From a bacterium UBA4637 (lineage in GTDB: Bacteria > Bacteroidota > Bacteroidia > Bacteroidales > Bacteroidaceae), in contig DHMR01000094.1 in assembly GCA_002405875.1 (NCBI GenBank), positions 1 through 20,000 on the forward strand: a stretch of DNA of 20,000 nucleotides, given 5' to 3'. Positions 1 to 8,340 of the stretch are shown here, piece by piece. Under the pieces are notes generated by a model that was not told where the DNA came from, did not search any database, and was given only the letters and a program-made list of their open reading frames with translations. Position 1 is the stretch's first letter; the number at the start of each line of letters is the position of its first letter. Both the position numbers and the translations under genes were made by a program.

Positions 1-33
1 AATTATCTTATTTTTATTTTATTTGCAGTTTGA

Positions 34-50
34 GGGGATGTGCAATCCCC
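34..50 (-). terminator. Hairpin after the CE7-GH26 operon
   Basis: GGGGAT at 34-39 and ATCCCC at 45-50 are perfect inverted arms around a 5-nt loop, starting 7 bp beyond the GH26 stop codon on the minus strand. No uninterrupted U-tract follows on the minus strand (the next bases are TCAAACTG), so it may stabilise the 3' end or act as a weak terminator. Confidence 0.5.
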
Positions 51-56
51 GATTCA

Positions 57-1217
57 TTATTTCACCTTTTTAATGTCCTTGGCGAAGAGAACTTTCTTTT
101 TTTTCTTAAACTTTTGAAAGTCGTTGACGATGTCACCATCCCCTACTCCTGGCAGATAAGCTTCCTCCTGAGGCTTGTCCCAGGCATTGCGCCAGAAGAG
201 CACATAGCTCACCTGATATTTCTGGAGCACAGGCCAGAGGGCTTTCGTAAACCAATCCTTCTTCTGCGAGATACCACGGCAACCGGTCTCGGTGAGGGCT
301 GGCATCTTGCCCACTTTCTTGGCGGCAGCCATCAAGACATCCATCGTCTCGGTGAGGTTCTTCTGGTAGTTGGCATCGTTGTTGTCAAACTCATAGATGT
401 CAACACCTACCATATCTACATACTGTTCTCCTGGGAATCGCTCCAAGAAGAGCTCGACGGTTTTCTTGTCGCTGAGGTTTGGCGACCAAGCCCAAACGAT
501 ATTGTTGCATCCTGCTTTAGTAAGTGTGTGATAGGTCTTTGCATAAAGCTGGTTATATTGTGCAGGTGTGCAACTGTTGGCTCCCCACCAGAACCATCCG
601 CCATTCATCTCATGCCATGGACGGAGGATTACCGGAACAAGTTTGCCGTCTTTTGTCTTCAGAGAGAGAATGAACTCTGATACTTTCTCGAGCCAAGAAT
701 CTAACTTCTGTTGCTGTGCGCCACCATCAAGTACGGCAGCCACGGCATCACCCTTAGGATCCCAGGCATTCTCGCCTGTCACAGGGTTCCAAGGATGCCA
801 GCTGAGGGTAACGATTCCACCTCGCTCATGCTGGGCGATAATCTCCTGGCGCATACGGTCGAAAGGAACGCCGTCAAGGTTTTCCTTACTGTCCAACTCC
901 AGTTTACCGAGGTCGAAGCCCATCACGGCAGGATAATCGCCTGTGGTGAGGAGCACGTCGCTCTTCCCTTCATCCCATTTCCAAGTGGTGCCATACACAG
1001 GGTCGTCTTGGTGACCGAGCATGATGCCCTTGTTGATGAGTTTCTGCAAGCGAGCCTTCAACTGCGCCGCAGGAGTATTGCAGCATTCCTTCTTGGCATT
1101 GCAACTAGAAGTTTTCTCGGCTTGCATGGATGCGCCCGTCACGCCATCCACCTGAGCCATAGCTCCTTGCATCGCCATCAAGCAAGCTGCGCCTAATAAA
1201 TATCTCTTTAATTCCAT
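57..1217 (-). CDS. GH26 endo-beta-1,4-mannanase, exported
   Basis: Family GH26 retaining glycoside hydrolase that should cut beta-1,4-mannan chains or manno-oligosaccharides. Of its 386 residues, about 1-22 form a signal peptidase I leader ending AMA before Gln; no lipobox is seen, so a periplasmic or secreted location is inferred. The acid/base motif RPWHEMNGGWFWWG carries Glu203 and the nucleophile motif ALTETG carries Glu310. The spacing of 107 residues matches classical GH26 mannanases. A short linker with Cys39, Cys45 and Cys46 precedes the catalytic domain. The C-terminus is lysine-rich but lines up with the end of the GH26 at 13617, so it looks complete. The gene lies 36 bp downstream of the CE7 esterase and probably shares its transcript. 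The start is preceded by an A/T-rich stretch without Shine-Dalgarno, as usual in Bacteroidota. The family is clear; endo-acting mannanase is the best guess. Confidence 0.93.
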   Translation of the reverse strand: MELKRYLLGAACLMAMQGAMAQVDGVTGASMQAEKTSSCNAKKECCNTPAAQLKARLQKLINKGIMLGHQDDPVYGTTWKWDEGKSDVLLTTGDYPAVMGFDLGKLELDSKENLDGVPFDRMRQEIIAQHERGGIVTLSWHPWNPVTGENAWDPKGDAVAAVLDGGAQQQKLDSWLEKVSEFILSLKTKDGKLVPVILRPWHEMNGGWFWWGANSCTPAQYNQLYAKTYHTLTKAGCNNIVWAWSPNLSDKKTVELFLERFPGEQYVDMVGVDIYEFDNNDANYQKNLTETMDVLMAAAKKVGKMPALTETGCRGISQKKDWFTKALWPVLQKYQVSYVLFWRNAWDKPQEEAYLPGVGDGDIVNDFQKFKKKKKVLFAKDIKKVK

Positions 1218-1253
1218 ATATGATTTCTTTAATTACAAAATGACTGGAATATA

Positions 1254-2591
1254 TTATTTCTTTAATTGTTCAATAATCCAAGCTTGCCACTCATCCCACT
1301 GCTCCTGATACCAGTAATGCCCCGTCATCTGGTAGAGACTAAGTTTCTTAGGAGCCTTCACGGAATTGTAGAGTCCGTAAGAAGAGGTAGGAGGAACGAC
1401 CTCGTCGTTGTAGCCGAAGCTGTACCATCCCGGCTGGGTAAGGCGGCGAGCGAAGTTGGCACCATCATAATAGCGAGCACCCTCCAAGCGAGCCTTCTCT
1501 ATATCAGAAAGCTTTTGTTCTTTCCAAGCTGATCCCTGCGCCTTGTTCTCCTTATAGAAGTAATGAGGCCAACCACCAGCAACACCATGAATCTCAGCCT
1601 CATAGTCGCACATGGCATCATGCACAGGAGCCAAGAAAGTGATGCGTTTGTCAAGCGCAGCCACAGCGATGGAGAGGAATCCACCTTGCGAAGAACCCGT
1701 CACGCCGATGGTCTTGCCATTCCACTCTGGGAGGGAAGCGATGTAATCCACGCCACGCACGGCTCCTGTCACAACACGCTTGTAAGAATTGCGGTCAGGA
1801 TTTTCGAGGTTGGTATCCCAATATCCATTCAGTTCGCCATTGGCGAGGTCATCATACACCTTCTGTTCCATCGTAACAGGCACTCCGTGGATGCCGATTT
1901 CGAGTACGATGCACTTAGCAGGAGCCGTGTAGGTATCGCCCGAATAAGAACGAACGCCCGCACCTGGCACACGGAGCAAGGCAGGATACTTGCCTTCCTT
2001 CACTGGCACACTCAGGATGCCATACATCTTGGAGCCCCAGCGATTATTGTTATAGCTGATTTCATATACATTCTTATCTTTGGTGCAACGCTCTGGCAGC
2101 AGCACCTTGGTAGGATTGAGGTCATTCTGTCGAGCCTCATCGAGAGCCTTCTTCCAAAAGGCATCGAAGTCCTTAGGCTCCTTTGCGAATGGCTGAATCT
2201 TCTCGGGAGAGAAACCTGCGGTGCAAAGTCCCTCATAATCCTTGCCATCCACATGGGCGGTAACCTTGAGGCGATAGAAGCCAGGCTTGTCGAGTGCCCC
2301 ACTCCATTTCATCGTGCCGTCCTTGAGCACAGCACTCTTCTTGGTATCAGGAAACATCACCGGTCCTGCCACATAATCCACCTTGACATTGTTCAAGAGT
2401 GTACCACTCTTTCTGACATTCACCGTGAAGTTAGCCTTCTCGCCTACCTTATAGTTCCAATCTTGATGGTCGGGAGTAACACTTACCACGATGTTGTAGC
2501 CTCTGATTTGTGCATTCAAGCTCAAAGAGCCGAATGCACTCATCAGAATACCTATAATTATTAACCTAAAAACCTTCGATATTTGATTCAT
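1254..2591 (-). CDS. CE7 family acetyl esterase, exported
   Basis: Acetyl xylan esterase/cephalosporin-C deacetylase type (AXE1, carbohydrate esterase family 7) alpha/beta hydrolase. A signal peptide of about 28 residues ends LNA before Gln. Residues about 30-125 form an Ig-like N-terminal domain common in Bacteroidota members of this family. The hydrolase domain follows. The nucleophile motif GSSQGG has Ser301, the motif NDEVVPPTSSYGLYN has the likely acid Asp396, and GHYW has His425, giving a complete triad in the expected order. CE7 enzymes act on small acetylated sugars and oligosaccharides. In this setting the likely role is deacetylating mannan-derived oligosaccharides before GH26 and other enzymes cut them. 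It is the first gene of the minus-strand pair, divergent from SusC. The substrate assignment is inferred from context. Confidence 0.9.
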   Translation of the reverse strand: MNQISKVFRLIIIGILMSAFGSLSLNAQIRGYNIVVSVTPDHQDWNYKVGEKANFTVNVRKSGTLLNNVKVDYVAGPVMFPDTKKSAVLKDGTMKWSGALDKPGFYRLKVTAHVDGKDYEGLCTAGFSPEKIQPFAKEPKDFDAFWKKALDEARQNDLNPTKVLLPERCTKDKNVYEISYNNNRWGSKMYGILSVPVKEGKYPALLRVPGAGVRSYSGDTYTAPAKCIVLEIGIHGVPVTMEQKVYDDLANGELNGYWDTNLENPDRNSYKRVVTGAVRGVDYIASLPEWNGKTIGVTGSSQGGFLSIAVAALDKRITFLAPVHDAMCDYEAEIHGVAGGWPHYFYKENKAQGSAWKEQKLSDIEKARLEGARYYDGANFARRLTQPGWYSFGYNDEVVPPTSSYGLYNSVKAPKKLSLYQMTGHYWYQEQWDEWQAWIIEQLKK

Positions 2592-2638
2592 TGTCTATTA
2601 TTATTTGTTAGTTGTCAGATGTTATTGTTTTACGGTTG

Positions 2639-2646
2639 CAAAGATA
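2639..2646 (-). promoter_or_regulatory. Promoter -7 box for the CE7-GH26 operon
   Basis: On the minus strand the sequence reads TATCTTTG, an exact match to the Bacteroidota sigma-ABfr -7 consensus TAnnTTTG. It lies 47 bp upstream of the CE7 start codon, which would leave a 5' leader of about 40 nt. No clear -33 TTTG element was found. Confidence 0.6.
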
Positions 2647-2873
2647 GAACAATTTCCCGAAATATCCATGTACTATTTTGCTGAATAACCATACTTTCTT
2701 TGCAAAATGAAAAAAACAGATGATTTTTAAGTCAAATTCACAAGCTTGAAGAGTTACTGAAAAAGCATAAAAAGCAAAGTTAAACACACAATAAGCACAA
2801 TTCTCAGTACGCACATGTTATCAACTCGATGACACGCAAATGCAAACAAGAATTAATTCCAATAATAATAACA

Positions 2874-2887
2874 AGGTACACGTACCT
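2874..2887. promoter_or_regulatory. Palindrome AGGTAC-AC-GTACCT, possible operator
   Basis: Six-base perfect arms flank a 2-bp centre within otherwise AT-rich sequence, about 190 bp upstream of the SusC -7 box and about 230 bp upstream of the CE7 -7 box. The position between two divergent promoters fits a regulator site, but no regulator is encoded in the window and no second copy was found here. Confidence 0.3.
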
Positions 2888-3073
2888 ATTATAATATAGC
2901 GCAAATGGGCAAATATTTAATCCAAGTCAATACTTATGTAAACAATTTAAAATAAAACGTATAAAATACACTTAATCAATACTAAATAAGATAAAAAGCA
3001 AGAAAAGACGCAATTAAGCAGAAAAGTATTAGTAATCGACAAAATAAGTATATGCATTTATAGAAAAAAGCAC

Positions 3074-3081
3074 TACCTTTG
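3074..3081 (+). promoter_or_regulatory. Promoter -7 box for the SusC operon
   Basis: TACCTTTG matches TAnnTTTG exactly. Transcription would start near 3088, leaving an unusually long leader of about 210 nt before the SusC start codon. No convincing -33 element was found, which is compatible with an activator-dependent promoter. Confidence 0.6.
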
Positions 3082-3150
3082 CAATCGAATATGATAATAA
3101 GCCTAAAAAAGCAATAACATAAATATAAACAATATAAAATAATCACAACA

Positions 3151-3281
3151 ATGAACAAAACAAAAGTTACCTAGAGCTAGCCTCTTGCTTTCCTCCCCGA
3201 GCCATGGGTAGAGGAAAAACTAGAGAGCAACAACCCGTTTTGCCACTTCCTTTTCGGAGAGGAAGAGCCAAACAGTTATAA
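3151..3281 (+). other. SusC mRNA leader with two short ORFs and competing hairpins
   Basis: Two short open frames lie between the predicted transcript start and susC. The first (3151-3174) starts ATG after an A-rich stretch and encodes MNKTKVT followed by TAG. The second (3204-3281) encodes 25 residues, is Arg/Pro-rich and ends TAA 18 bp before the SusC start, in the same frame as SusC. Inverted repeats overlap them. TTTCCTC (3189-3195) plus CCC (3196-3198) pair with GGG (3206-3208) plus GAGGAAA (3211-3217). CTTCCT (3246-3251) pairs with AGGAAG (3260-3265). TTTCCTC could instead pair with GAGGAAG (3259-3265), so two alternative folds are possible. The region is locally GC-richer than the rest of the gap. 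Whether either ORF is translated cannot be told from sequence. Confidence 0.4.
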
Positions 3282-3299
3282 CCAACTAACAAAAATTGT

Positions 3300-6200
3300 A
3301 TGAATTCAAAAAGTAGAGAAAAGTTGCTTGCTGGAATCGCAGCCCTGAGCCTTCTCGGCATCTCTCCCCAGCAAACTTTCGCAGCCCAGATCGCAACGAG
3401 CCAGGCTGTGCAACAAAGCAAAAAGATTACTGGTACCGTAGTGGACTCACAGGGTCCTATCATCGGTGCGACAGTAAAAGTGAAAGGCACAAACAATGCG
3501 GCTGTTACCGACCTAGACGGTAACTTCTCCCTCAATGTGTCTGCAGGTCAGACCGTTGAGGTATCCTATGTAGGCTATGTCACCAAGACCTTTAAAGTGG
3601 GGGGGCAAGCTAAGTATGATGTAACATTGACAGAAGACAACAACAGTCTTGACGAGGTTGTTGTCGTAGGTTATGGTACCATGAAGAAGAGCGACATCTC
3701 AGGCTCTTCCGTAAGCCTTGGCGAAAAAGCCATGAAAGGCTCTATAATCACCTCTCTCGACCAGTCACTTCAGGGTCGTGCAGCAGGTGTCACAGCTGTC
3801 AGCACCTCTGGTGCCCCTGGTACAGCTTCTACTATCCGAGTTCGTGGTACAGCTACCATCAACTCCAACGCAGAACCTCTTTATGTAATTGACGGTGTCA
3901 TCTTCCAGAGCGGCAACTCAAGCGGTAGCTCACTCGGTTTCGGCGATGCCCTCGACAACGGTTCTGCTTCTTCCGTTTCGCCTCTTTCCACCATCAACCC
4001 TTCGGATATCGTAAGCATGGAAATTTTGAAGGATGCTTCAGCCACCGCTATCTATGGTGCACAGGGTGCCAATGGTGTAGTTTTGATTACAACAAAACGT
4101 GGTAAAGCTGGTGAGGCAAAATTCTCTTACGACGGCATGGTGGCATGGAGCCGCCAGACCAAACGCCTTGACATGATGAACCTCCGCGAATTCGGTGATT
4201 ACTACAACGATTTCGTAGCGGCAGGATTCGGTGGTGTCAAGGAAGACCCATATTATAGCGACGTATCTTTGCTCGGCAAGGGTACCAACTGGCAGGATGC
4301 TATCTTCCAGACCGCTTTCCAACAGCAACATCAGATTGCCGCCCAGGGTGGTACAGACAAGATTCAATATTACGTTTCAGCAGGTTACATGAACCAGGAT
4401 GGTACCATCATCGGTTCTAAGTTCGACCGTCTCTCTGTACGTACCAACTTGGACGCACAGTTGAAGAAATGGTTGAAGCTCGGTTTGAGTGCAACCTTTA
4501 CCAATTCCAACGATGACCTCAAGCTCACTGATGGTGCAGAGGGTATCGTAGGATTCGCATTGACATCTCTCCCAGAGGCACCAATCTATGACATTGATGG
4601 CAACTACGCTTCGTTTGCTCGTGAAAACTACAATATCCATAACCCTATCGCAAAGGCTATGGAGCAGAACAACTGGTTGAACCGTAAGAAGTTGACAGGT
4701 AATATCTATGCCGAGCTCACTCCTATCAACCACATCACTTGGCATGCAGAGTTGGGTTACGACCTCAGTTATAGCAAGGCCGAGATTTTCAATAATACAA
4801 TCAATCTTAACAACTGGCAGGAAGCCAACGAGAGTAGCATCCAGAAGAACAATAGCACCTTCTGGCAGCTCAAGAACTATATCACATATAACAATACGTT
4901 TGCTCAGAAACACTCCGTTACAGCCATGGTGGGTCAGGAATGCTGGGAAAGCAAGTGGGACTACATCAAGGTAGCCAACGATAAATTACCTTCTGATGCA
5001 GTACACAATCCAGTATTAGGTACAGGTACCCCAACCATCGGAGCAGGTTTCGGCAGCAGCTCTATGGCTTCATTCTTTACTCGTTGGACTTACAGCTACG
5101 ACAACCGTTACAACGCTACCTATACTTATCGTTATGATGGTAGCTCCAACTTTGGTCCTCACAACCGCTGGGCAGGCTTCCACTCATTCGCTGCCAGCTG
5201 GCGTTTCTCTAACGAGAAATTCATTCAGGACTTGGCAGGCAAATGGCTGAGCAATGGTAAGATTCGTGTAGGTTGGGGTCAGACAGGTAATGCCAACATC
5301 AACTCATTCGCCTGGGGTGTGAACATGCAGAAGGTATATTCTTCTCTTGGTGCAGGCTATCGTCCACAGAACATTCCTAACCTTGATGTGAAATGGGAGA
5401 AACAAGAGCAGATCGACCTTGGTCTCGACTTAGGTTTCTTCAACGACCGTGTTGGCTTGACCATCGACTGGTACCAGAAGGAATCAAAGGACATGTTGAT
5501 GGAGATGCAGATGCCTTCATACATGGGTACAAGCGGTAACGACAACTCTAAGTTGAAGGCACCTATGGGCAACTATGGTCACATCCGCAACAGCGGTCTT
5601 GAGTTGACAGTCAATGGTCATCCATTCATCGGCAAGTTCCAGTGGGATTCAGAGTTCCAAATTTCTTGGAACAAGAACAAGTTGGTAGCCCTCAATGGTA
5701 CTGCCAGTTCAGCCATCATGGGCTATGCCCAGTGGGGACAGACACAGGTAAGTAAGACCGACGTTGGCCAGAGCCTCTATAGCTTCTATGGATATGTAAC
5801 AGATGGCATCTACCAAGACTTGGCAGACATCGAGCGTTCACCTAAGCCAGAGAAATACCCAAGCAATGGCGTGTTCAATGGTTCCAACACCGTATATGTA
5901 GGCGACATCAAGTACAAGGATTTGAATGGCGATGGTGTCATCAATGAGCTTGACCAGACCAACATCGGTTCCCCAATGCCTAAGTTCACTTTCGGTTGGA
6001 CCAACACCTTCCGTTACAAGGACTTCGACTTGAGCATCTTCATCAATGGTAGTTACGGCAACAAGGTAATGAACCTCACCAAGCGTGGCTTGACCAACAT
6101 GAGCAGCGTATGGTGCAACCAGCATACCGACGTATTGAACCGCGCCCGCCTGGAGCCTATCGATGCCTCCATCGTATATGCCGACGGCAGCAAGTGGTAT

Positions 6201-6554
6201 GAGCACATTGAGAATGTACGTGTTGCCAATCCAGATGCCAGTCTTCCTCGCGCCATCATTGGCGACCCTAACGACAACGACCGCATCAGCGACCGCTACG
6301 TGGAGGATGGTTCATATTTGAGAATGAAGAATATCTCCCTTGGCTATACCTTCCCTAAGAAGTGGATTAGCAAGTGGGGTATTGAGAACTTGCGTCTCTA
6401 TTGCAACATCCAGAACTTGTTCACCATCACTGGTTATGATGGATACGACCCAGAAATCGGTGTCAGCACCATGTCGCCAAACGTTTATGGCGTAGACTAT
6501 GGTCGTTATCCTTCACCAACCACCTACTCTTTCGGTTTGAACATGTCATTCTAA
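3300..6554 (+). CDS. susC: SusC-like TonB-dependent oligosaccharide transporter
   Basis: Outer-membrane TonB-dependent receptor of the SusC/RagA class, 1084 aa, which imports oligosaccharides with energy from the TonB-ExbBD system. The signal peptide runs to about residue 29 (TFAA before Gln). A carboxypeptidase-regulatory-like beta-sandwich (about 42-112) carries the motif TDLDGNFSL. The TonB-box-like LDEVVVVGYG is at 117-126. The plug domain (about 140-250) contains SLQGRAAGV, IRVRGT and EPLYVIDGV. The barrel then runs to a terminal Phe (GLNMSF), as expected for BAM-assembled proteins. No STN signalling domain is present, so this is a transporter and not a transducer of an anti-sigma system. 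The gene is 18 bp upstream of susD and opens the six-gene operon. The substrate, mannan- or glucomannan-derived oligosaccharides, is inferred from the linked GH26 and GH5_7 enzymes. Confidence 0.97.
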   Translation: MNSKSREKLLAGIAALSLLGISPQQTFAAQIATSQAVQQSKKITGTVVDSQGPIIGATVKVKGTNNAAVTDLDGNFSLNVSAGQTVEVSYVGYVTKTFKVGGQAKYDVTLTEDNNSLDEVVVVGYGTMKKSDISGSSVSLGEKAMKGSIITSLDQSLQGRAAGVTAVSTSGAPGTASTIRVRGTATINSNAEPLYVIDGVIFQSGNSSGSSLGFGDALDNGSASSVSPLSTINPSDIVSMEILKDASATAIYGAQGANGVVLITTKRGKAGEAKFSYDGMVAWSRQTKRLDMMNLREFGDYYNDFVAAGFGGVKEDPYYSDVSLLGKGTNWQDAIFQTAFQQQHQIAAQGGTDKIQYYVSAGYMNQDGTIIGSKFDRLSVRTNLDAQLKKWLKLGLSATFTNSNDDLKLTDGAEGIVGFALTSLPEAPIYDIDGNYASFARENYNIHNPIAKAMEQNNWLNRKKLTGNIYAELTPINHITWHAELGYDLSYSKAEIFNNTINLNNWQEANESSIQKNNSTFWQLKNYITYNNTFAQKHSVTAMVGQECWESKWDYIKVANDKLPSDAVHNPVLGTGTPTIGAGFGSSSMASFFTRWTYSYDNRYNATYTYRYDGSSNFGPHNRWAGFHSFAASWRFSNEKFIQDLAGKWLSNGKIRVGWGQTGNANINSFAWGVNMQKVYSSLGAGYRPQNIPNLDVKWEKQEQIDLGLDLGFFNDRVGLTIDWYQKESKDMLMEMQMPSYMGTSGNDNSKLKAPMGNYGHIRNSGLELTVNGHPFIGKFQWDSEFQISWNKNKLVALNGTASSAIMGYAQWGQTQVSKTDVGQSLYSFYGYVTDGIYQDLADIERSPKPEKYPSNGVFNGSNTVYVGDIKYKDLNGDGVINELDQTNIGSPMPKFTFGWTNTFRYKDFDLSIFINGSYGNKVMNLTKRGLTNMSSVWCNQHTDVLNRARLEPIDASIVYADGSKWYEHIENVRVANPDASLPRAIIGDPNDNDRISDRYVEDGSYLRMKNISLGYTFPKKWISKWGIENLRLYCNIQNLFTITGYDGYDPEIGVSTMSPNVYGVDYGRYPSPTTYSFGLNMSF

Positions 6555-6572
6555 CATTAAAACATCAAGAAT

Positions 6573-8318
6573 ATGAAACTATCGAAATTTAAATATATCG
6601 CATTTGCTCTTTTGTTGGGCGGGGCATTCACTTCATGCGACGATTTCTTGGATCGTCCTAACGAAGACAGCTACAACGATACCAACTATTATGCAAACGA
6701 CGACCAGACCAAAGTGAGTACAAACTCACTCTATAGTTCACCATGGTACGACTTTTTGAGCCGTGGTTACTATAAGATTCCAGAGGTTATGTCAGGCAAC
6801 TTGTATATGGGCCAGTCACCTTACCTCACCTTCACCGTGAATGGTAGTGACCCAGACATCACATCAACCTCCAATTCTTTGTGGGCTGTGAACGCACAGG
6901 CCAACACCATCTACAATCGCTTGCAGACAGCCAATGCTTCAGAAAGCGTCAAGAACACAGCCATGGGCGAATGCTTGGCATGGAAAGCCATGGCATATTT
7001 CTACTTGGTACGCATCTTTGGAGACGTGCCAATCGTACATAACAACAGTGACGAGATTGCAGCAGGTAATTACAACGACAAGTACAAGGTAAAGGCTGCC
7101 GATGTATACGACTACATCGTGATGACTCTTGAAAAAGCCATCGAGCTCCTCCCTACAAAGAATGATGCCGGACGCATCGACAAATGGGGCGCAGAGGGTT
7201 TGCTTGCCAAGGTTTATCTGGCTAAAAGCGGCATCAACTGCAATGGCAACGGTCAGCGTGATGCTGATGACCTTGCCAAGGCAGCAGAATATGCAAAGGA
7301 CGTCATCGACAATTCTGGCAAGAAACTCATGGAAAACTATGAGGATATCTTCAAAGGTGAGAACAACAACTGCGAGGAAAGCCTCATCGGTTGGCGTTGG
7401 ACTGCCGATCAGCTCAATTATACTTGCGGTAACTGTTTGACATCAGAACTTGCACCATCAGGTTTCTGCGAATACCAGAGCTGGGGTGACTGGACTGCTC
7501 CATCAGTAGATTTGGAAGAAGCCTTCGGCGTATCACCTCTCCAAAAGCCCGATGCACGTCCATCCACAGACACACGTCGCCATGCAACCATGATGATGGC
7601 AGGAGATACCTACAGCCAATGGTGGCAAGACAAGGGCGGTTTCGACTATATCAAATTCTTGTACGACAAGAAATATGCTCCAGGCAGCAACGATGGCCTA
7701 CAGTCAGGAACTGGTGCCAACATCGCCAAACATCTATATGGCGACGATGCTGACCACGTAAAGACATTCGGTAGAAGCGCAGGTAAACAAAGTTCTGATT
7801 TATCAACTCATGTTTTACGCCTCGCAGATGTATACTTGATTTACGCAGAAGCAAAGATTGGCAATGCTGAGTCTACAACAGATGCCAGTGCTATCGATGC
7901 TTACTTTAAAGTATGGCATAGAGCAAGACCTACATTGTTTGACAAGCCATCAAGCATTACATTGGATGAAGTTCTAAAGGAACGTCGCTTGGAATTAGCA
8001 TTAGAAGGTGATTATTGGTTTGACTTGGTTCGCATGTCATACTACAACGTAGACAAGGCGATGAACATCATCAAGAACCAGAAGCGTAACGCTTACAATG
8101 GTTTGGGCGATCTCTACAAAGCATACTATAACAAGGGCAATGGCAATGGTCCATGGGATGTAGATGCGAGCAAGATGTTCTACGACACTTCTACTCCAAA
8201 GCCAAATGTCACAGCATCTATCTTTACCTTGCCTTTCCCACAGGGTGACGTTGTATACAACCCACACTTGATGGAAGAAGCACAGCATGTAGATGTCAGA
8301 GAAACCTTCTCTTATTAA
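6573..8318 (+). CDS. susD: SusD-like nutrient-binding outer-membrane lipoprotein
   Basis: RagB/SusD family protein, 581 aa, which forms the lid over the SusC barrel and binds glycan at the cell surface. A lipoprotein signal ends AFTSC with Cys22 as the lipidated residue, followed by DDFLDRPNEDSY, typical of the family. TPR-like helices are seen around GLLAKVYLAKSGINC and the AEYAKDVID segment. The C-terminal family motifs LRLADVYLIYAEA and LKERRLELALEGDYWFDLVR are intact. The length is normal. The gene follows susC by 18 bp with no terminator between them, so the two should be co-transcribed. Ligand specificity cannot be read from the sequence; many exposed Trp and Tyr residues around the middle of the protein are compatible with a glycan platform. 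Confidence 0.96.
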   Translation: MKLSKFKYIAFALLLGGAFTSCDDFLDRPNEDSYNDTNYYANDDQTKVSTNSLYSSPWYDFLSRGYYKIPEVMSGNLYMGQSPYLTFTVNGSDPDITSTSNSLWAVNAQANTIYNRLQTANASESVKNTAMGECLAWKAMAYFYLVRIFGDVPIVHNNSDEIAAGNYNDKYKVKAADVYDYIVMTLEKAIELLPTKNDAGRIDKWGAEGLLAKVYLAKSGINCNGNGQRDADDLAKAAEYAKDVIDNSGKKLMENYEDIFKGENNNCEESLIGWRWTADQLNYTCGNCLTSELAPSGFCEYQSWGDWTAPSVDLEEAFGVSPLQKPDARPSTDTRRHATMMMAGDTYSQWWQDKGGFDYIKFLYDKKYAPGSNDGLQSGTGANIAKHLYGDDADHVKTFGRSAGKQSSDLSTHVLRLADVYLIYAEAKIGNAESTTDASAIDAYFKVWHRARPTLFDKPSSITLDEVLKERRLELALEGDYWFDLVRMSYYNVDKAMNIIKNQKRNAYNGLGDLYKAYYNKGNGNGPWDVDASKMFYDTSTPKPNVTASIFTLPFPQGDVVYNPHLMEEAQHVDVRETFSY

Positions 8319-8340
8319 TGAACAATAAAAAGAAAGTAAT

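Larger units (their letters stand above)
2592..3299. promoter_or_regulatory. Divergent intergenic control region
   Basis: A 708-bp AT-rich gap between the minus-strand CE7 gene and plus-strand susC. It holds a promoter box for each direction (2639-2646 minus, 3074-3081 plus), a palindrome at 2874-2887 and the structured SusC leader from about 3088. I see no convincing gene in it: the 68-codon minus-strand frame at 2608-2814 overlaps the CE7 promoter and encodes a low-complexity peptide. Confidence 0.8.

Noticed and set aside
100..130. Possible frameshift at the poly-T run near the end of the first GH26
   Set aside because: The run encodes a Lys-rich tail, and the residues after it line up with the C-terminus of the GH26 at 13617, so the frame appears correct.
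1563..2564. 333-codon plus-strand open frame
   Set aside because: Antisense shadow of the CE7 esterase, rich in His and Arg with no family features.
2608..2814. 68-codon minus-strand open frame in the divergent region
   Set aside because: It overlaps the CE7 promoter box, has no protein-like composition or recognisable motif, and lies in AT-rich non-coding DNA.
2958..2967. Shared 10-mer CGTATAAAAT in the SusC (2958-2967) and GH5_4 (17719-17728) upstream regions
   Set aside because: The two copies are in opposite orientation relative to their genes, at different distances from the promoter boxes, and the word is AT-rich enough to recur by chance.
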